Below, piece by piece: positions 1 through 11,248 of a stretch of DNA of 64,000 nucleotides. The DNA lies in NCBI GenBank assembly GCA_019915135.1, contig JAHLMK010000006.1, positions 1,860,001 to 1,924,000 of the forward strand, written 5' to 3'. The stretch's first letter is position 1. Each line of letters starts with the position of its first letter. The notes below the pieces were generated by a model that ran no database searches, was not told where the DNA came from, and saw only the letters and a list, made by a program, of their open reading frames with translations. This DNA is from Strobilurus pachycystidiatus (Eukaryota > Basidiomycota > Agaricomycetes > Agaricales > Physalacriaceae). A program made the translations under genes and the position numbers.

Positions 1-2743
1 GATTGAGACAACGATTGGGCGGTGTGGTCCCGGTACGTTTGTCGTGGAAGGTGGTCTACAAGTTTATTTCCGTCAAGGTGGAGCAGGGGCCGGAGAGGGA
101 GAGAGAAACGTACGCCTCAGACACGTATATACGCTTGCTAAAGACAGAGAGTCGACGTCGGAGCAGAGGTGACACGAAACATGGACGAAAGCTCACATTT
201 CGAGCGCCTTCATGACTTCCTGCACCGCCAATGTATACTGTCGACTCACTACCAAGGTCACAATTTTGTACAGTGGCTTGTTGACGAGTCAATGAGCGTG
301 CATCATGATATGTGGCGCGCCATAAACATACCGAATTTCTGAAAGTGGTCCAGAAGAAAGAGACCCCCTCAAGTGTAGGATCGCGAATGTTGACTTGTGG
401 AGGATGCGGTAGCTTCAGGGCATCCAGGTCACGGCGCAAGTCGGCTGCCATCGTCTTTTTATCGCACGCCGCCGTTGACATTATTTGAGCGATCTTTTCG
501 GATGAGTATTGCAGGCGAATCACAATAATGAGGCCCTGTCTGGCAGGCATGATAGTTGAGATGAAAGAGCTGCTGGATAGCCATCAGCATATGTGTCGCG
601 CTTCGAGATGCAGATCTTATGCGAGGAAGAGAGCTAGAAAGGAAGTCCGCCCGGTTAGGCACGCGTTTGTTCAACTTTATCAGAATGAGGCTCAAGGGAT
701 GGTGCTTCGTGGCTACTTACTGCTCGAGCTCAGTACAGAGATATATGGCCGGTATGTATATAAGACGAGACTGAAGACACTTTATGAGCAATAACGATCT
801 AGCGCAGTACACTGACTACCATCTCATAGGGCGATTTTGCCGCCGCTCATTCGGCGCATCGGTGATGGGCGCCCAGCCCTAACTTCCATTGACGGTATAA
901 ATCTTGTCAAAGGCCGGACGAGAAGATGGCACTCCAAAATCAGTTCCCGCAGCTGTCACGATGAAATCCAGTATCATCTGAAACAATGGTGCCCTTTGCG
1001 ACAAAAGTGTTGACCATGGCAGCCGCTGAGCGACAACAGGCCTTTTTAAACAACGTCGAGCTCTGCCGGCTCACGGAAACCGCTAAACAAGCTGTCTGCC
1101 TCTTCGTATTTGTCCATTTCGTCGTCTGAAGGACCTATCAGGCACAAGAGCTGACGAAAGCAAAGACGGACTTGCCGTATTATGGCCTGTTCCACGCGGG
1201 AAGCAGGCTTGAGCTCAGTAGTAATGCGGACTTGGGATAAATTTCGTAGCACCGTCGAATGGATCTCGTCGCGTGCGCTGGATCCCGGTCATGGCCGTGT
1301 TGGTCGCAAGTTCGTGCCCTTTGGCATTTCTGATTTCAACCGCTACGAGATCGCTCGCGAGGCGTGACACAGTACATGGACTCCCTCCGAAATCGATCAT
1401 GTAGGGCGGGGAATCATGGTGGAGATAAAATCGTTGTTGGTGGCAGTAAGAAGCGACCAGTGTCCGTTTGATAACGGGATCGAAGACGCGCAATTTCGTG
1501 TACAGACAATTCGACAATATCGCCGCGTTGGTGAGGACTGCAGAGGAGGCGTCATGGGGCGGAAAGATATGCGGACAGGGTGCTCATGCAATGTGGCCAT
1601 CTGAACGTTGGAGAGGATGAAATCGAGAACTGTGATGCGTCGCTGGAGCGTGTGGGCGCTGCTGGCTTTGCCCGTTGGCGGAAACAACGCCAGCAGGGGC
1701 ATCGGCTACCGAGCGCTACTCAGCCCGAGCAGCAGCACCTCTACCAAGCGTGCTTCCACGATAGATGCCCTGGCCTAATACTTGTCAGCGGAAAAGGGAG
1801 CCATCATTGTGCCTGCATAGTGCATACGCACCTTCAACCGGGCTTTCTTCATCAAATCGGATCGTTCACGGAACCAAAGCGTTGGACGTGTCAGAATCAA
1901 TAGAAAGCCACTCGGCCTACTCCATTACTTCGGCGAGGAGGGCGCAGGGCGGGCATTGAAGGGAGACGCGGCGGGAGTCGGGATCGGGTCGGGATGATGT
2001 TCTAGATCAAGTGGCATTTGAAACTCCGACAACACCTTTGCTTGCTTTCGACGAGGACAACTTGTGGCCATTTGGGACTGATCCTCAGATGCTACTGCCA
2101 AGCTTGGCCTTTACTGGTCAATGAAACGCAGCTAGCGATAATAGTGTCCCGACAGTCCACTGAAAATCCACGGATCGTCTCATGCTATCCAAGGGCGGTG
2201 CTGTCAGTGTCTACTTGGCAAGAGGTCCATCCGCTCTTTCCCCCCTACCAGGCTTTCTTTCCATGTCGACTCGGTCTCGCGTTTCTCCATCTCTGGATGC
2301 AAACCTCTTTATCTATTGCAATAGCATCGACGCGCCTGACGCATGTACTTGCAACTGTTCGTAATCGCTAGCGCATTATCTACGATGCGGACGAGAGGAC
2401 GACAAACAACAATCGAGATCGCTCTCTATGTCAGAAAACTCACTAGCAGACTCACTGTGTCCTCTCTGAAACATGTTTAACGGGCGTCAGGCGGCAATTT
2501 CATAATATCTTGTCTATGCGCCACGTCTCCTCCACTCAGTTGAGAGCTTGGCCTAATTGACTTTACGCTGGCGACTACTCCTACGTTCTGGTACATCCAA
2601 CTTCCTGCTTTCCCCGCACCATGCGAACTGCCTGTCCGCCTATAAATGCTACCGTCCTGGCACAGAAAGTTTTCTCCCTACCCTCGCCTCTACCTTCTTC
2701 CTTCAACTGCCTGTGACGATCTTCATTTCAAGTGACGCTAGTG
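1..2743. other. Region with no convincing gene (possible decayed gene at 1050-1600)
   Basis: No open frame here joins into a recognisable protein. On the minus strand between about 1,600 and 1,050 two overlapping frames look protein-like: one runs through a stretch with the motif YMIDFGG, the other ends FREPAELDVV. They overlap at about 1,215-1,252 in different frames, so this may be a gene with a frameshift or an unrecognised intron. I do not recognise the family. The rest of the stretch shows only short shadow frames. Confidence 0.3.
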
Positions 2744-3766
2744 ATGTCCCTAAAGCTCTTTGCCCTCGGGCTCATGATTGCTGCCTCCGTTCATGGGGCG
2801 GCGCTAAGTCGAAACGACAAGGGGGTTTATGTCTGCCCGGAGGGAAGCACCCTGGACGAATATGCGAGTGCTGAATCTCCACACTTGTCTCTCTGTGACT
2901 AATACTGCCAAACCTCCATTCCAGACATGCATGTGCCTCGAACGAACTGACGACGATGTCTCGAACTATGTTGACTACAATCGGGGTTGCGGCGCTACCT
3001 ACAAAGATGGCCATTGTCACGTCCGTATCCTATTATTCCACTCACCTCACATACTCCTTATTCACACAACTGTAGGGCTGGTGTAAGCCCGTCCCAAGCA
3101 GTACACCGACATACAAACAAGCAAAACGCAGCAAGCCCAGTGAAGCGCCGCCCACGAAGCACTACCAGCGTAGCACGCCCTCTGCCAAGCCCAAACGCTC
3201 CCACCCGGAGCCTAGCCCTAAATCTAAACGCGCTCATCCCGAGCCTAGCGCGAAGCCAAAGCGCGCTCATCTCGAACCCAGTGCTAAGCCAAAGCGCGCT
3301 CACTCCGAGCCCAGCCCAGTCCCACACCACTACCGCGACTTCCCCAAGCCCAGCGCGACGCCAGATGGGAAGCATCACAAGCGTTCCAGCCAATGGCGTC
3401 TGGAGGAGGATGCAACTCCAGTGAGTCTTTCCTTCGTCCTACTGATTTTGCTCTTATACACCTATGATAGATCCTTCGTTGTCCCGCTGGCTACGACGCC
3501 TGCCCCCTCAATCCCGAGCTCCCTCTCCTTGGCTACGAATGTATCAGCCCCGACACCGACCCGGAGAACTGCGGCGGCTGTGCGTCTACTGGGATGGGTA
3601 TATCTTGTGAGAGTGACGAAGGCGTTAAGGACGCCAAGTGCCGATATGGCGTTTGTGAAGTCTGTGAGTATTCGCTATCGATCCCGATTTTGAGTGATGG
3701 TCTGAATGTGTTCACCAAGTCGCATGCAAGCCCGGGTACAAGCTCTATCATGGCGCGTGCTTGTAG
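2744..3766 (+). CDS. Secreted cysteine-rich PriA/CPL1-like protein with KR-bounded repeats
   Basis: The start gives MSLKLFALGLMIAASVHG, a clear signal peptide, so the protein is secreted. Introns lie near 2,868-2,924 (first donor uncertain, the phase does not close neatly), 3,021-3,075, 3,421-3,470 and 3,664-3,719. The C-terminal part has the spacing of the CPL1-like domain known from Lentinula PriA and Cryptococcus Cpl1: CPAGYDACP, then GYECISPDTDPENCGGC, then GMGISC, KCRYGVCEV and a final FACKPGYKLYHGACL. Between the N-terminal cysteines and this domain lies a Pro/Lys-rich linker holding about four copies of an 11-residue unit of the type AHPEPSAKPKR. The KR pairs could be Kex2 sites. Function in this organism is unknown; PriA was named from fruiting-related transcripts. 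Confidence 0.8.
3175..3330 (+). repeat. Coding tandem repeat, 33 nt / 11 residue unit ending in KR
   Basis: Inside exon 3 of the PriA/CPL1-like gene the translation runs through STPSAKPKR, SHPEPSPKSKR, AHPEPSAKPKR, AHLEPSAKPKR and AHSEPSPV. The DNA repeats as a degenerate 33-nt unit. Every complete unit ends with the dibasic pair KR. Confidence 0.85.
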
Positions 3767-4018
3767 AAGGTGATGAGGAGGTGGGGCAGAGGCTTGATGC
3801 TTATGACTTGTTTTGGACTGATTACAGATGGACTGTATGTTTTCTATCACGACTGTGTATCGCGGTTAGAATCCCGTATCACATTACGCACACTGCTCGT
3901 GGGACTTTCACAATAGACTTCAAGTTGGACACTCCACGAGCACTGCTGATTGATCTCCTTAGGGTGCGCCTTGAGAGAGCTTGTGCATGGTGCATCAGCC
4001 TACTCGTCATCTACCGTC

Positions 4019-4475
4019 ATGGTCTACTACACGGCCATTGACGACCGGAGCAGCGCTGTCTTGCGAACAGGCAACTGGACTGACGGTGGTACCGAACACG
4101 AATACGATAGGACCGTATCGAGCTCGACACACGAGGGTGATTACATGACGGTCACATTTACTGGTATGTCTAATCTGCCTCCGAAAGACTTGTAGCTGCC
4201 TTTATGCTCTTCACTGTCTAGGGACCGAGATCATCGTACACGGCACGACCAACTCCTCCTCGTCGGGCGTGGTCATGTCGTACTCCGTCGATGGCGGTGC
4301 GACCACTCATGCCACGGTCAATCATACCTCCTCTGCTGCAAATACATATCAGCAAAAGCTGTGGGACTCTGGCAATCTCAATATGACTGAGCAGTGCGTC
4401 CATCTTGTTCTATCATGTCAGTCATCAGTCTTGAACGTCACCCACAGCAAGCTCGTGATGACCATGGTCCATTGA
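4019..4475 (+). CDS. Small agaric protein, jelly-roll-like secreted/membrane family
   Basis: Three exons (4,019-4,163; 4,222-4,393; 4,448-4,475) join in phase to a 114-residue protein starting MVYYTAIDDRSSAVLRTGNW. The order of motifs (IDD near the start, a GNW element, VTFTGTEIIVHG, MSYSVDGG, a W-containing strand, and a short HKLVMTMVH end) is that of the N-terminal ectodomain of agaric single-pass membrane proteins, where a VDD-W-F-G-YSVDG pattern recurs. No membrane segment follows here, so this is either a short member or a truncated one. No upstream exon with a signal peptide was found, although one between 3,800 and 4,018 cannot be excluded. Function unknown. Confidence 0.55.
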
Positions 4476-4744
4476 TCCCTCATCTGCATACATTCGATGG
4501 CAGCCACCGATATTTATTCGAGGTACTTTTCTTCAAAATCAGCGACCTCTGCATACATATATCGACTGATACCTACCTGATGCATATATTGACGTGGGGA
4601 TGTTACTATTGGTCTGGCGACAAGTTGGATAAGTATCTCTAATCATGCGGTACGTGCATGGGTAGCCGACTGAGAATCCAACGTGTATGTATCTCAAGTA
4701 ATAATTGACGGTAATCTGAGCCCGAAACCCTGACAAAATTGAAT

Positions 4745-5370
4745 CTAGAGCATCATGGCAAGGACCGCCCCAGCAACCAGCGCACCCGCTGAGATGGCCA
4801 GACGCTCAGCACCATTCTTTCCGTTGATGGTCTCATCGGGGACGGAGTCACCGAGGGTCTTGCATGAGGACTGATAGGCTGCATACCGAGCACGATTTAG
4901 TCTTCGGATAATCGATGATAAGAGGCTCGACGTACAGTCGTATATATCCTGGGCGGCCTGCTTGTTGGCGTCCGTGTTGTCGGTGGCAACGGCACAGTTA
5001 AGGCATGTAGCATACTCCGATGCGACCTTCTTGTTACAGATGCAGCTGTCGTCGGTAATGGCGCAACTCTGAGATCGAAGGTTAGTAAGCATCTTGGGTC
5101 TAGGATGTGGGAGGGAAGATCAACTCACGCTGATGTCGTTGAGGACCGAGCATTGATCGCTGCACTGGGAAGGGACATCCGTGTCGTTGGTGATACTGTC
5201 GCGCGGAAGGAGCACAATGTTTCGTGCTGTCACATCTCTGGCGGACTGACTAGCCGCCGCAGAGAGAGCTGGGATCCGTTTTGTGAGCGGCGAACGACAA
5301 GGTGCGATAGAATTTTCAGCTACGTACCTCCAGCGAGAACGAGAACACAAGGGGAAAGCTTGAACAACAT
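4745..5370 (-). CDS. Small secreted, probably GPI-anchored cysteine-rich protein
   Basis: Four exons on the minus strand (5,370-5,328; 5,268-5,129; 5,068-4,936; 4,878-4,745) close in phase to 149 residues. MLFKLSPCVLVLAGALSAAA is a signal peptide. The middle carries six to eight cysteines (QCSDQCSVLND, SCAITDDSCICN, YATCLNC, SSCKTLGD), a spacing loosely like fungal CFEM-type or other small cysteine-rich surface proteins, though not a clear CFEM match. The end NGKNGAERLAIS followed by a hydrophobic AGALVAGAVLAMML tail fits a GPI-attachment signal. The last intron (4,879-4,935) is in a stretch that is also open in frame; it is called from its GTACGT donor, GACTAAAT branch site and TGCAG acceptor. 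Likely a cell-wall or surface protein; function unknown. Confidence 0.7.
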
Positions 5371-6288
5371 GGTAGGACGAAGAAGATTGAGAGGATTGGA
5401 TCTGAGTTGAACTTGAAGTGCACGGGGAGAAAGTAAAGCTGGGGTGTAGCTTGACTTATGAGCAAATTCATGGCGAGCCTGCCACGCTTAAGAGCATTGA
5501 CACGCATCTACTAAGCACAAGGGACGCGTCGAGATGATACAAAGGAGTCCAGATGACAGAAATCTAGCACAGCACATCAAAGATCTGCCAGTGCCAATCC
5601 AGAGTACAGACAGGTACAGACGTGATAAAAATATCTTCATGCTCTTATGACCGTTCTCACCCACATGAACGTGGATCCTTGTCAAAAGTTACATTTTCAA
5701 GCCTGAACTCATAATATGCAGGATTGTACGTTTGCCTTTGAACCAAAGCTTATCTACTTCATCGCCAGGACTAAGAGTCGTCATTGCGCCCGACCACAGA
5801 CCTCCACGACCAGTACTCCAGTGGCATTGACGACCACAGACTCGGAAGAGGGGGTCATAATATGAATCACTGAGTGATGCCGTTACGCCTTGACAGGTCG
5901 CGACAGCCTATACAGGGGCCTACGGTTACAATACGGTTAAGAGTCTTGGCGAGCATTCTCCTTACATACATAGCATTGAATCGTCAATGACGCCACATCC
6001 CTCAGTGCCGGGCCTAGGCACGTTGAATTCAACGTTTGAAGAGCCATTTCCCTCGAATGCTATGTTAGCAATTTGTCAAACATCCCTCTCTGTGCCTTGC
6101 CTGAGCCACTCACAGCCAGGCGAGGAATGTCTGAGGAGCCATCCCCACCGAATCCGATATCCCAATCCACCCGTAGCTGGCAGATGCTACAACGTTAAAG
6201 ATAACCAAGGACTACATAACAGAGGGACAACATCGAGTGAAAAGAGTGTGTGTAATGTACGTATGCTAAATAAGTTGGGTGGGTGCCA
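5371..6288. other. Intergenic region, nothing recognised
   Basis: The spacer lies between the 5' end of the GPI-type gene and the 3' end of the RING gene. CT-rich sequence on the minus strand just above 5,370 fits a promoter or 5' UTR. No coding sequence or repeat was seen. Confidence 0.5.
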
Positions 6289-9160
6289 TTAATGAGTCGG
6301 TATTGATTCGTCAGTGGATACGCCCTGTTCGTGTCGCATCAGTAACCATTCACCTCCAAGAAAGGAAAAAGACATACCGCGCCTCGACAAGCCGGGCAAT
6401 TATTCTTCCCCGTCTGCAACCACATATCCACGCACGCCTTGTGGAACGCATGTCGGCATCCCATCACCCGCACGTCGTCCTCCACGGCATAATCGTCCAG
6501 ACATATAAGACATCGCTCGGTGCAGTTGCTCGAGATCTTCCCCTCCTTCTCATAAGCAGGCACCTGCCCCGCCTTGATCACCTCGAGGCTGCTCTTATCG
6601 ATCTCCTCCTTGGACGCCGTAGGGGGCTTCACTTGCCCCAGGATCTCCGCAAGATCCAGTAGCGCCTCAAACGAATCGAGGTTATTCGGCTCGCCGGTGA
6701 CGATGGAGTGGTCGGGTGGGTAGTAGCCTGCAATCAAAGTCAGTCAGTAAATGCATCGGGAATGGGACAGAAAGTACACACCGCCAATGACATAAATCAA
6801 GAACGTCCGTGACCCCGCCGGATCCAGCTCAGCCGTCTGTCCCGCTGCATCTGCGCGTCTTCCCGGTCGCAAGTTGCGCAACGCACTCGCTGCACGTGAA
6901 TGCCACCGCCGTCCTCTTGGTGTATCGGGCCTCCTCGATGGTACATCATCTTCTGGTATGGACGGTTGCGCAACCTCCTCATCAAGCGGCGCCTCCGTCT
7001 CTGGCTCGCCTTCGGGTGTGCGCCAGTCCATGTTGACGTGCACTGATTGCAGGCCGACAACGATGACGGGGACAACGATGTTCTGGGACGTGGATGGTTC
7101 CGGTGCAGATGATATGGCGGTGGTGGTGGTGGTTGTGGCTGATATCGGAGGAGACTGCAGAGGAGATATAGCGTCAGTGGTAGGAGCAGAAGCGGGCGAG
7201 TCTGGAGTAGCACTGCGAGGAGCTGCGATAGGAGGGAAGCGGTATAGCCGCCACCAGTTGATACGGTCACTAGGTCGAGCAGGAAGTGGTGATGTCGGTG
7301 ACGGTGTTTGGGCTGGAGACGTCTGAAGCGGGGAGGCATGAACGGAGGAGGAAGGAGTAGCGGTTGCGTTGTCGTGATGTACAGAGATACTGTCATTGCT
7401 GAACTCTGATTCCGAGTCAGAGTCCGAAACATCCTCCAGCTCTGGCATATTTTCGTCCTGGTCAACTGGAACGTCGTGTATCCGCGCAGGTTCGGCCGTC
7501 GAAGGAAGAGGTGGGATGGAGGTTGGCGTTGGGGCCCAGTCGCTAGCAGGAACAACTTCGGGTTCCGGTGCAGGTAAAAGTGCGACCCCCTCCTCTTGCC
7601 TCTGCGTCAGCGTCGCCCTCAAGTCGATCTGTAGGTCGATCAAGAAACGCTCGAATGTTCCCTCAGCCGGTAGTGGCGGTAGCGGGGATGCTGTTTCAGG
7701 ACTTTCTGCAGGTGCAGACCCATCTGCAGGAGAATTGATACCCAAGCCAAGGTTGAAAGCCCTGGCCATCTCGGCCAACATTCTTTCGCGTGCATCACCT
7801 GCATCTGTCCGTTCGTCGCCGCGATCTGACGACCGAGGCGGACGGATGCCGAGTCGTTCGCGAATACTGGACCACGCTTGTCGCATGCGTTCTGTGCGTC
7901 CGCCCATTGGATCAGCGATACCCGAGGTTGGCGTGGGTGACATGGGTCGTATCGAAGACTGGTCGTTGGGAGACGGTGTCGATCCAGCCGGTCCTGGTGG
8001 AGTGAGACCAGAGGAGAGAATGGGCTCTGACGATCCCGTAAGAAGGGACGCCGCGGTAGCCGCAGCCGCAACGCTGTCGTGATTGTCAGTATGGACTTGC
8101 GTAGTTGTCAAAGAGGTTCGCACCTCAACAAAGTACCGAGGACGTCAATGCTGCTGGAGGAGATGGAACCAGATGAACTGGGCTGTTCCAGTATCTCCGC
8201 AGGCGTCGTTTCTGCGGGAATGCTGGCAGCTTGTTCTGGCACGGGTTCTGGGTGAGGTGCCGCGACTTCGACGGCAGACGCCATACTGGACGGTCGAGAC
8301 CGAAGAAGCGCTGATATTCTATTACGAGCGCCTGGCCGATCTGTATTAAGACTGACGGGTGTGGAGGAACGTGGCGGCACTGATGCACCACGAGTCGGGA
8401 TGGGAGCGATAGAATCGGGAGAGTCGGTCGAAGGTTCAGACCCTGGCGGGCGAGGCACATCTGTGGTATGCACGACGCCCTGAACGACAACGAGGGTTCC
8501 GGGAGGTGGGAATTGGCGGGGAGAAGCTGATTGGGAAGGTGTCGTCTGATCAGAATGATTGATGGTGGGTGGCGGAGAAACATCCTCAGGAACGTCGGGA
8601 AGAGATGGGGCAAAGTCGTCGGGACTGATGACAACTTCGTCGGCGGCAGATGTAGAAGGGTCTTCATCGCTGAACCACGAGCCGATGTCTGGCGACTGTG
8701 GGACGTCCTGCTGCAGCTCAGAATCTACTACGGGCGGTGGTATTGATTCGCCAGCATCGTTCGTGTCGGTCGCGGCCGCCGCTGGTTCCGGCTCCTTCTC
8801 AGTCAAGATACTCGGCGCCGGTGAGGGTGGAGCAAGACACGATGGGCCCGGAGTCGGGATGTCGTCAGTGACGAGGGCGGGAGCAGCCTTTGACCACCGT
8901 TTAGACGTCCGCCAGGACCGTCGGGAGTGCGCTGGTCTGGCAGACTCGTCGCTACTGGGCTGTATGGACCGCGGCTTCACAAGGCTGAGGATGCTCCGTC
9001 GCACTGAGGACTGAGCAGAACGTCGGCGCGACCTGGTCACTCGCGGCGGGATGTCGTCGACGGTGTTGTCGGTCACAGTGTCATGGTTTGCCGTCGATAC
9101 TGTCGACGCCGTTGCCGGCGACGGAGGCTGCTGCTGCTGTCTGGACGCAGACTGGCCCAT
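6289..9160 (-). CDS. RING-H2 finger protein (probable E3 ubiquitin ligase), 904 aa
   Basis: Four exons (9,160-8,124; 8,073-6,782; 6,727-6,378; 6,324-6,289) join in phase to 904 residues. Residues 1-7 are MGQSASR, a good N-myristoylation context, so membrane attachment is plausible. Residues about 10-720 are low-complexity and rich in Ser, Pro, Thr and acidic stretches. A short conserved block (TFLIYVIGGYYPPDHSIV) precedes the C-terminal RING-H2 finger: CLICLDDY, then CRHAFHKACVDMWL, then CPACRG, with the Cys and His ligands in place. The tail is GVSTDESIPTH. RING-H2 proteins act as E3 ligases that recruit an E2 enzyme; the substrate is unknown. The protein is much longer than a typical RING protein because of its disordered N-terminal region. 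Confidence 0.85.
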
Positions 9161-10337
9161 TGGGGAAGGGATGGATGGAAATTAACAAAAACAACCAGCG
9201 GCGAAAGGAGCGGTATAGGGTTCTGATGTACACTGCGGGGAGAGCGCGCCCGTCGTCGTCGTCGTTGTGGTCGTCGTTGTGGTCGTCGCTGTCGGCGATG
9301 ATGGTGGTTGATGAGCAAGACAGCCGGCGACGGCGACGTTTCCGAGCTGTAGTCACAGACTCACAGTGACATCACGCATCGGCATGACATGATCGCACAG
9401 TGATCGCACTCAGCAGAGTCAGCACTCTCACAGCAGCGGCAACGGCGCACATACTCATCGGCACTGGCTGCACACACTGCTCTCGACACCGCCCACCGCG
9501 ATGCCCTAGCACTGACGCGTCATCACATGCTTTACTCCCGGTTTCATACGACCTTCATTTAACAATCCCCTTTTCAGCCACCTGTGATCTGATTGCGCCG
9601 GTTTCTCCTTGCTGTGTTGAATGATCTGTTGATTTTCATTCTCTACCGTGGTCTCGTTATCCTGCTGCCTCTTCGCTGTCAATTAACGGCTTTCGGCTGT
9701 CTCACGGTTCAAAGACTCTGGACAAGGATCTAGAAGCCCATACTGACTTCCATGATCCTGCCGTACTCCATATACCCTGGGTGAACGGGCTGTGCCCGTG
9801 GCATACTATCCACACATCCGGCATCTGCATTTTTACCCTAACCAGTGGAAGCAGGCAGTATCGCATTTCAGATACCGCACTCATGCCTCTGACCACACCC
9901 TTGACTTGCTGTTGGGATTCCGAACCACAGCGTTCTCAACTGGTGTACCGCCTCGTCTCAGCATCCTCGGCTGGTGCCTTTGTTGTGTGCGCTGGCCAAT
10001 TGACTCTGCAGCATTTTGCTGAATATGGCTCTTACGCGCTCAGCAAGTCGGTGATCAAGTAGAGTGTGGTTGTCCACATACCATTTCTTTGGCATTCACG
10101 CTGACACGCTGACCGGCGGATGCAGGCCCTCTTGAAGTGATCATGAGATGTATCCTTCCATGCTTCTCGAAGAGCCATTCTTCTCAGTTCACCTAACTAT
10201 GCTCTGATACCAATCACTCCCTTATCCACTCCGCCTTGGCATTGACACTTGCGCAGCCATAGTCTCCCACACTCCGAATCATACAATATAAACCAAGACA
10301 TCGACCCGACTGGCCTTTCGCTTCCACCACCACCACC
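9161..10337. other. Divergent promoter region, no gene recognised
   Basis: The region lies between the divergent RING and DUF6593 genes. Immediately upstream of the RING start (9,240-9,300) is a degenerate GTC/GTT triplet stretch, likely in its 5' UTR or promoter. No intact coding sequence was seen; frames around 9,700-10,060 have no recognisable content. Confidence 0.5.
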
Positions 10338-11040
10338 ATGAACTTGTACCAAACCTCCCACTCCTGCTCCTCCATCCTCAACAACTCTTGGACCACCAGC
10401 TCCGGGCAGGTTCTCTACAGAGTCTCCACCACAGGCAACAGACTCACCAAGAAAGGCCGCGCGACGACGATTGAGCGCATTAGTGCCGGGGATGATGACG
10501 CCACGCTGGTGGACTTCAAAGACCACTTTACGGTACTCGGAGAGATCGACTGGAAGATCTTGACGTCCTCCATCTTCGTGTATAAGCACCAAGAGCCCAT
10601 CGCGGCTACAAAGTATTTAAAGAAACAATCGTGGGGAGCATACGGTCGGTGAGTCTTAGCTTTAGAGTTACGCGCCTACCTTTTCACACATCATAAAGAC
10701 ATCGCATATTCCAAGGCCCGGACGGGAGAGAGTACAAGTGGATATTAGGCTTTCGCGTCCCTACGGTGAGTCCGTCTTAAGACTGTTTACCGCGGTTGAT
10801 CATTCGGGTTGCCAGTTGGTGCTGAACGACGGTTCCGACACCGTCATCGCGCGCTACCATCGGCGCACCTACGGTCTGTTCTCCAGCAGTGGCGGCAGGC
10901 CAGGATACTTGGAGATTCTTCCCGGCATAGGCGAACGCATGGTGGACATCATTTTCTTCACCTTTATATACGTCGAGAAGATCCGGCGCGAGAAGGAACA
11001 GGCTGCTCGTAGTCGGTGTGGGGGAGGAGGCGGGCCATAA
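10338..11040 (+). CDS. DUF6593 domain protein, 200 aa
   Basis: Three exons (10,338-10,648; 10,699-10,765; 10,816-11,040) close in phase. The protein starts MNLYQTSHSC and carries the order of motifs typical of the agaric DUF6593 family: GQVLYRVST near the N-terminus, TTIERI, a central IDWKILTSSIF, then GPDGREYKW, LNDGSDTVIARYHR, LEILPGIGERMVDIIFFTFIYVEK at the C-terminus. The family is expanded in mushrooms and its biochemical role is unknown. No signal peptide. The C-terminal hydrophobic stretch DIIFFTFIYVE is part of the domain rather than a clear membrane helix. Confidence 0.85.
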
Positions 11041-11248
11041 AGCACAGATGTTCAATGATACTGACGTTCATGTACATTACTACCTCATTCATGCGAATCA
11101 CATCCGTCGACGGCAACGCCTTGAAGTCGACGTATGGCTACGGCCAGCGTTTAAACTGAATACCAAAGCCCGCTGATATACACGATTATCGACAGAAGTT
11201 GTCGAGAATACAACCCAAACGAATGTAAGCCTTGCACAACTAGGTAAT

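Noticed and set aside
6797..8082. Long frames antisense or out of frame to the RING gene
   Set aside because: They come from the low-complexity Ser/Pro coding region and have no start context, splice sites or motifs of their own.
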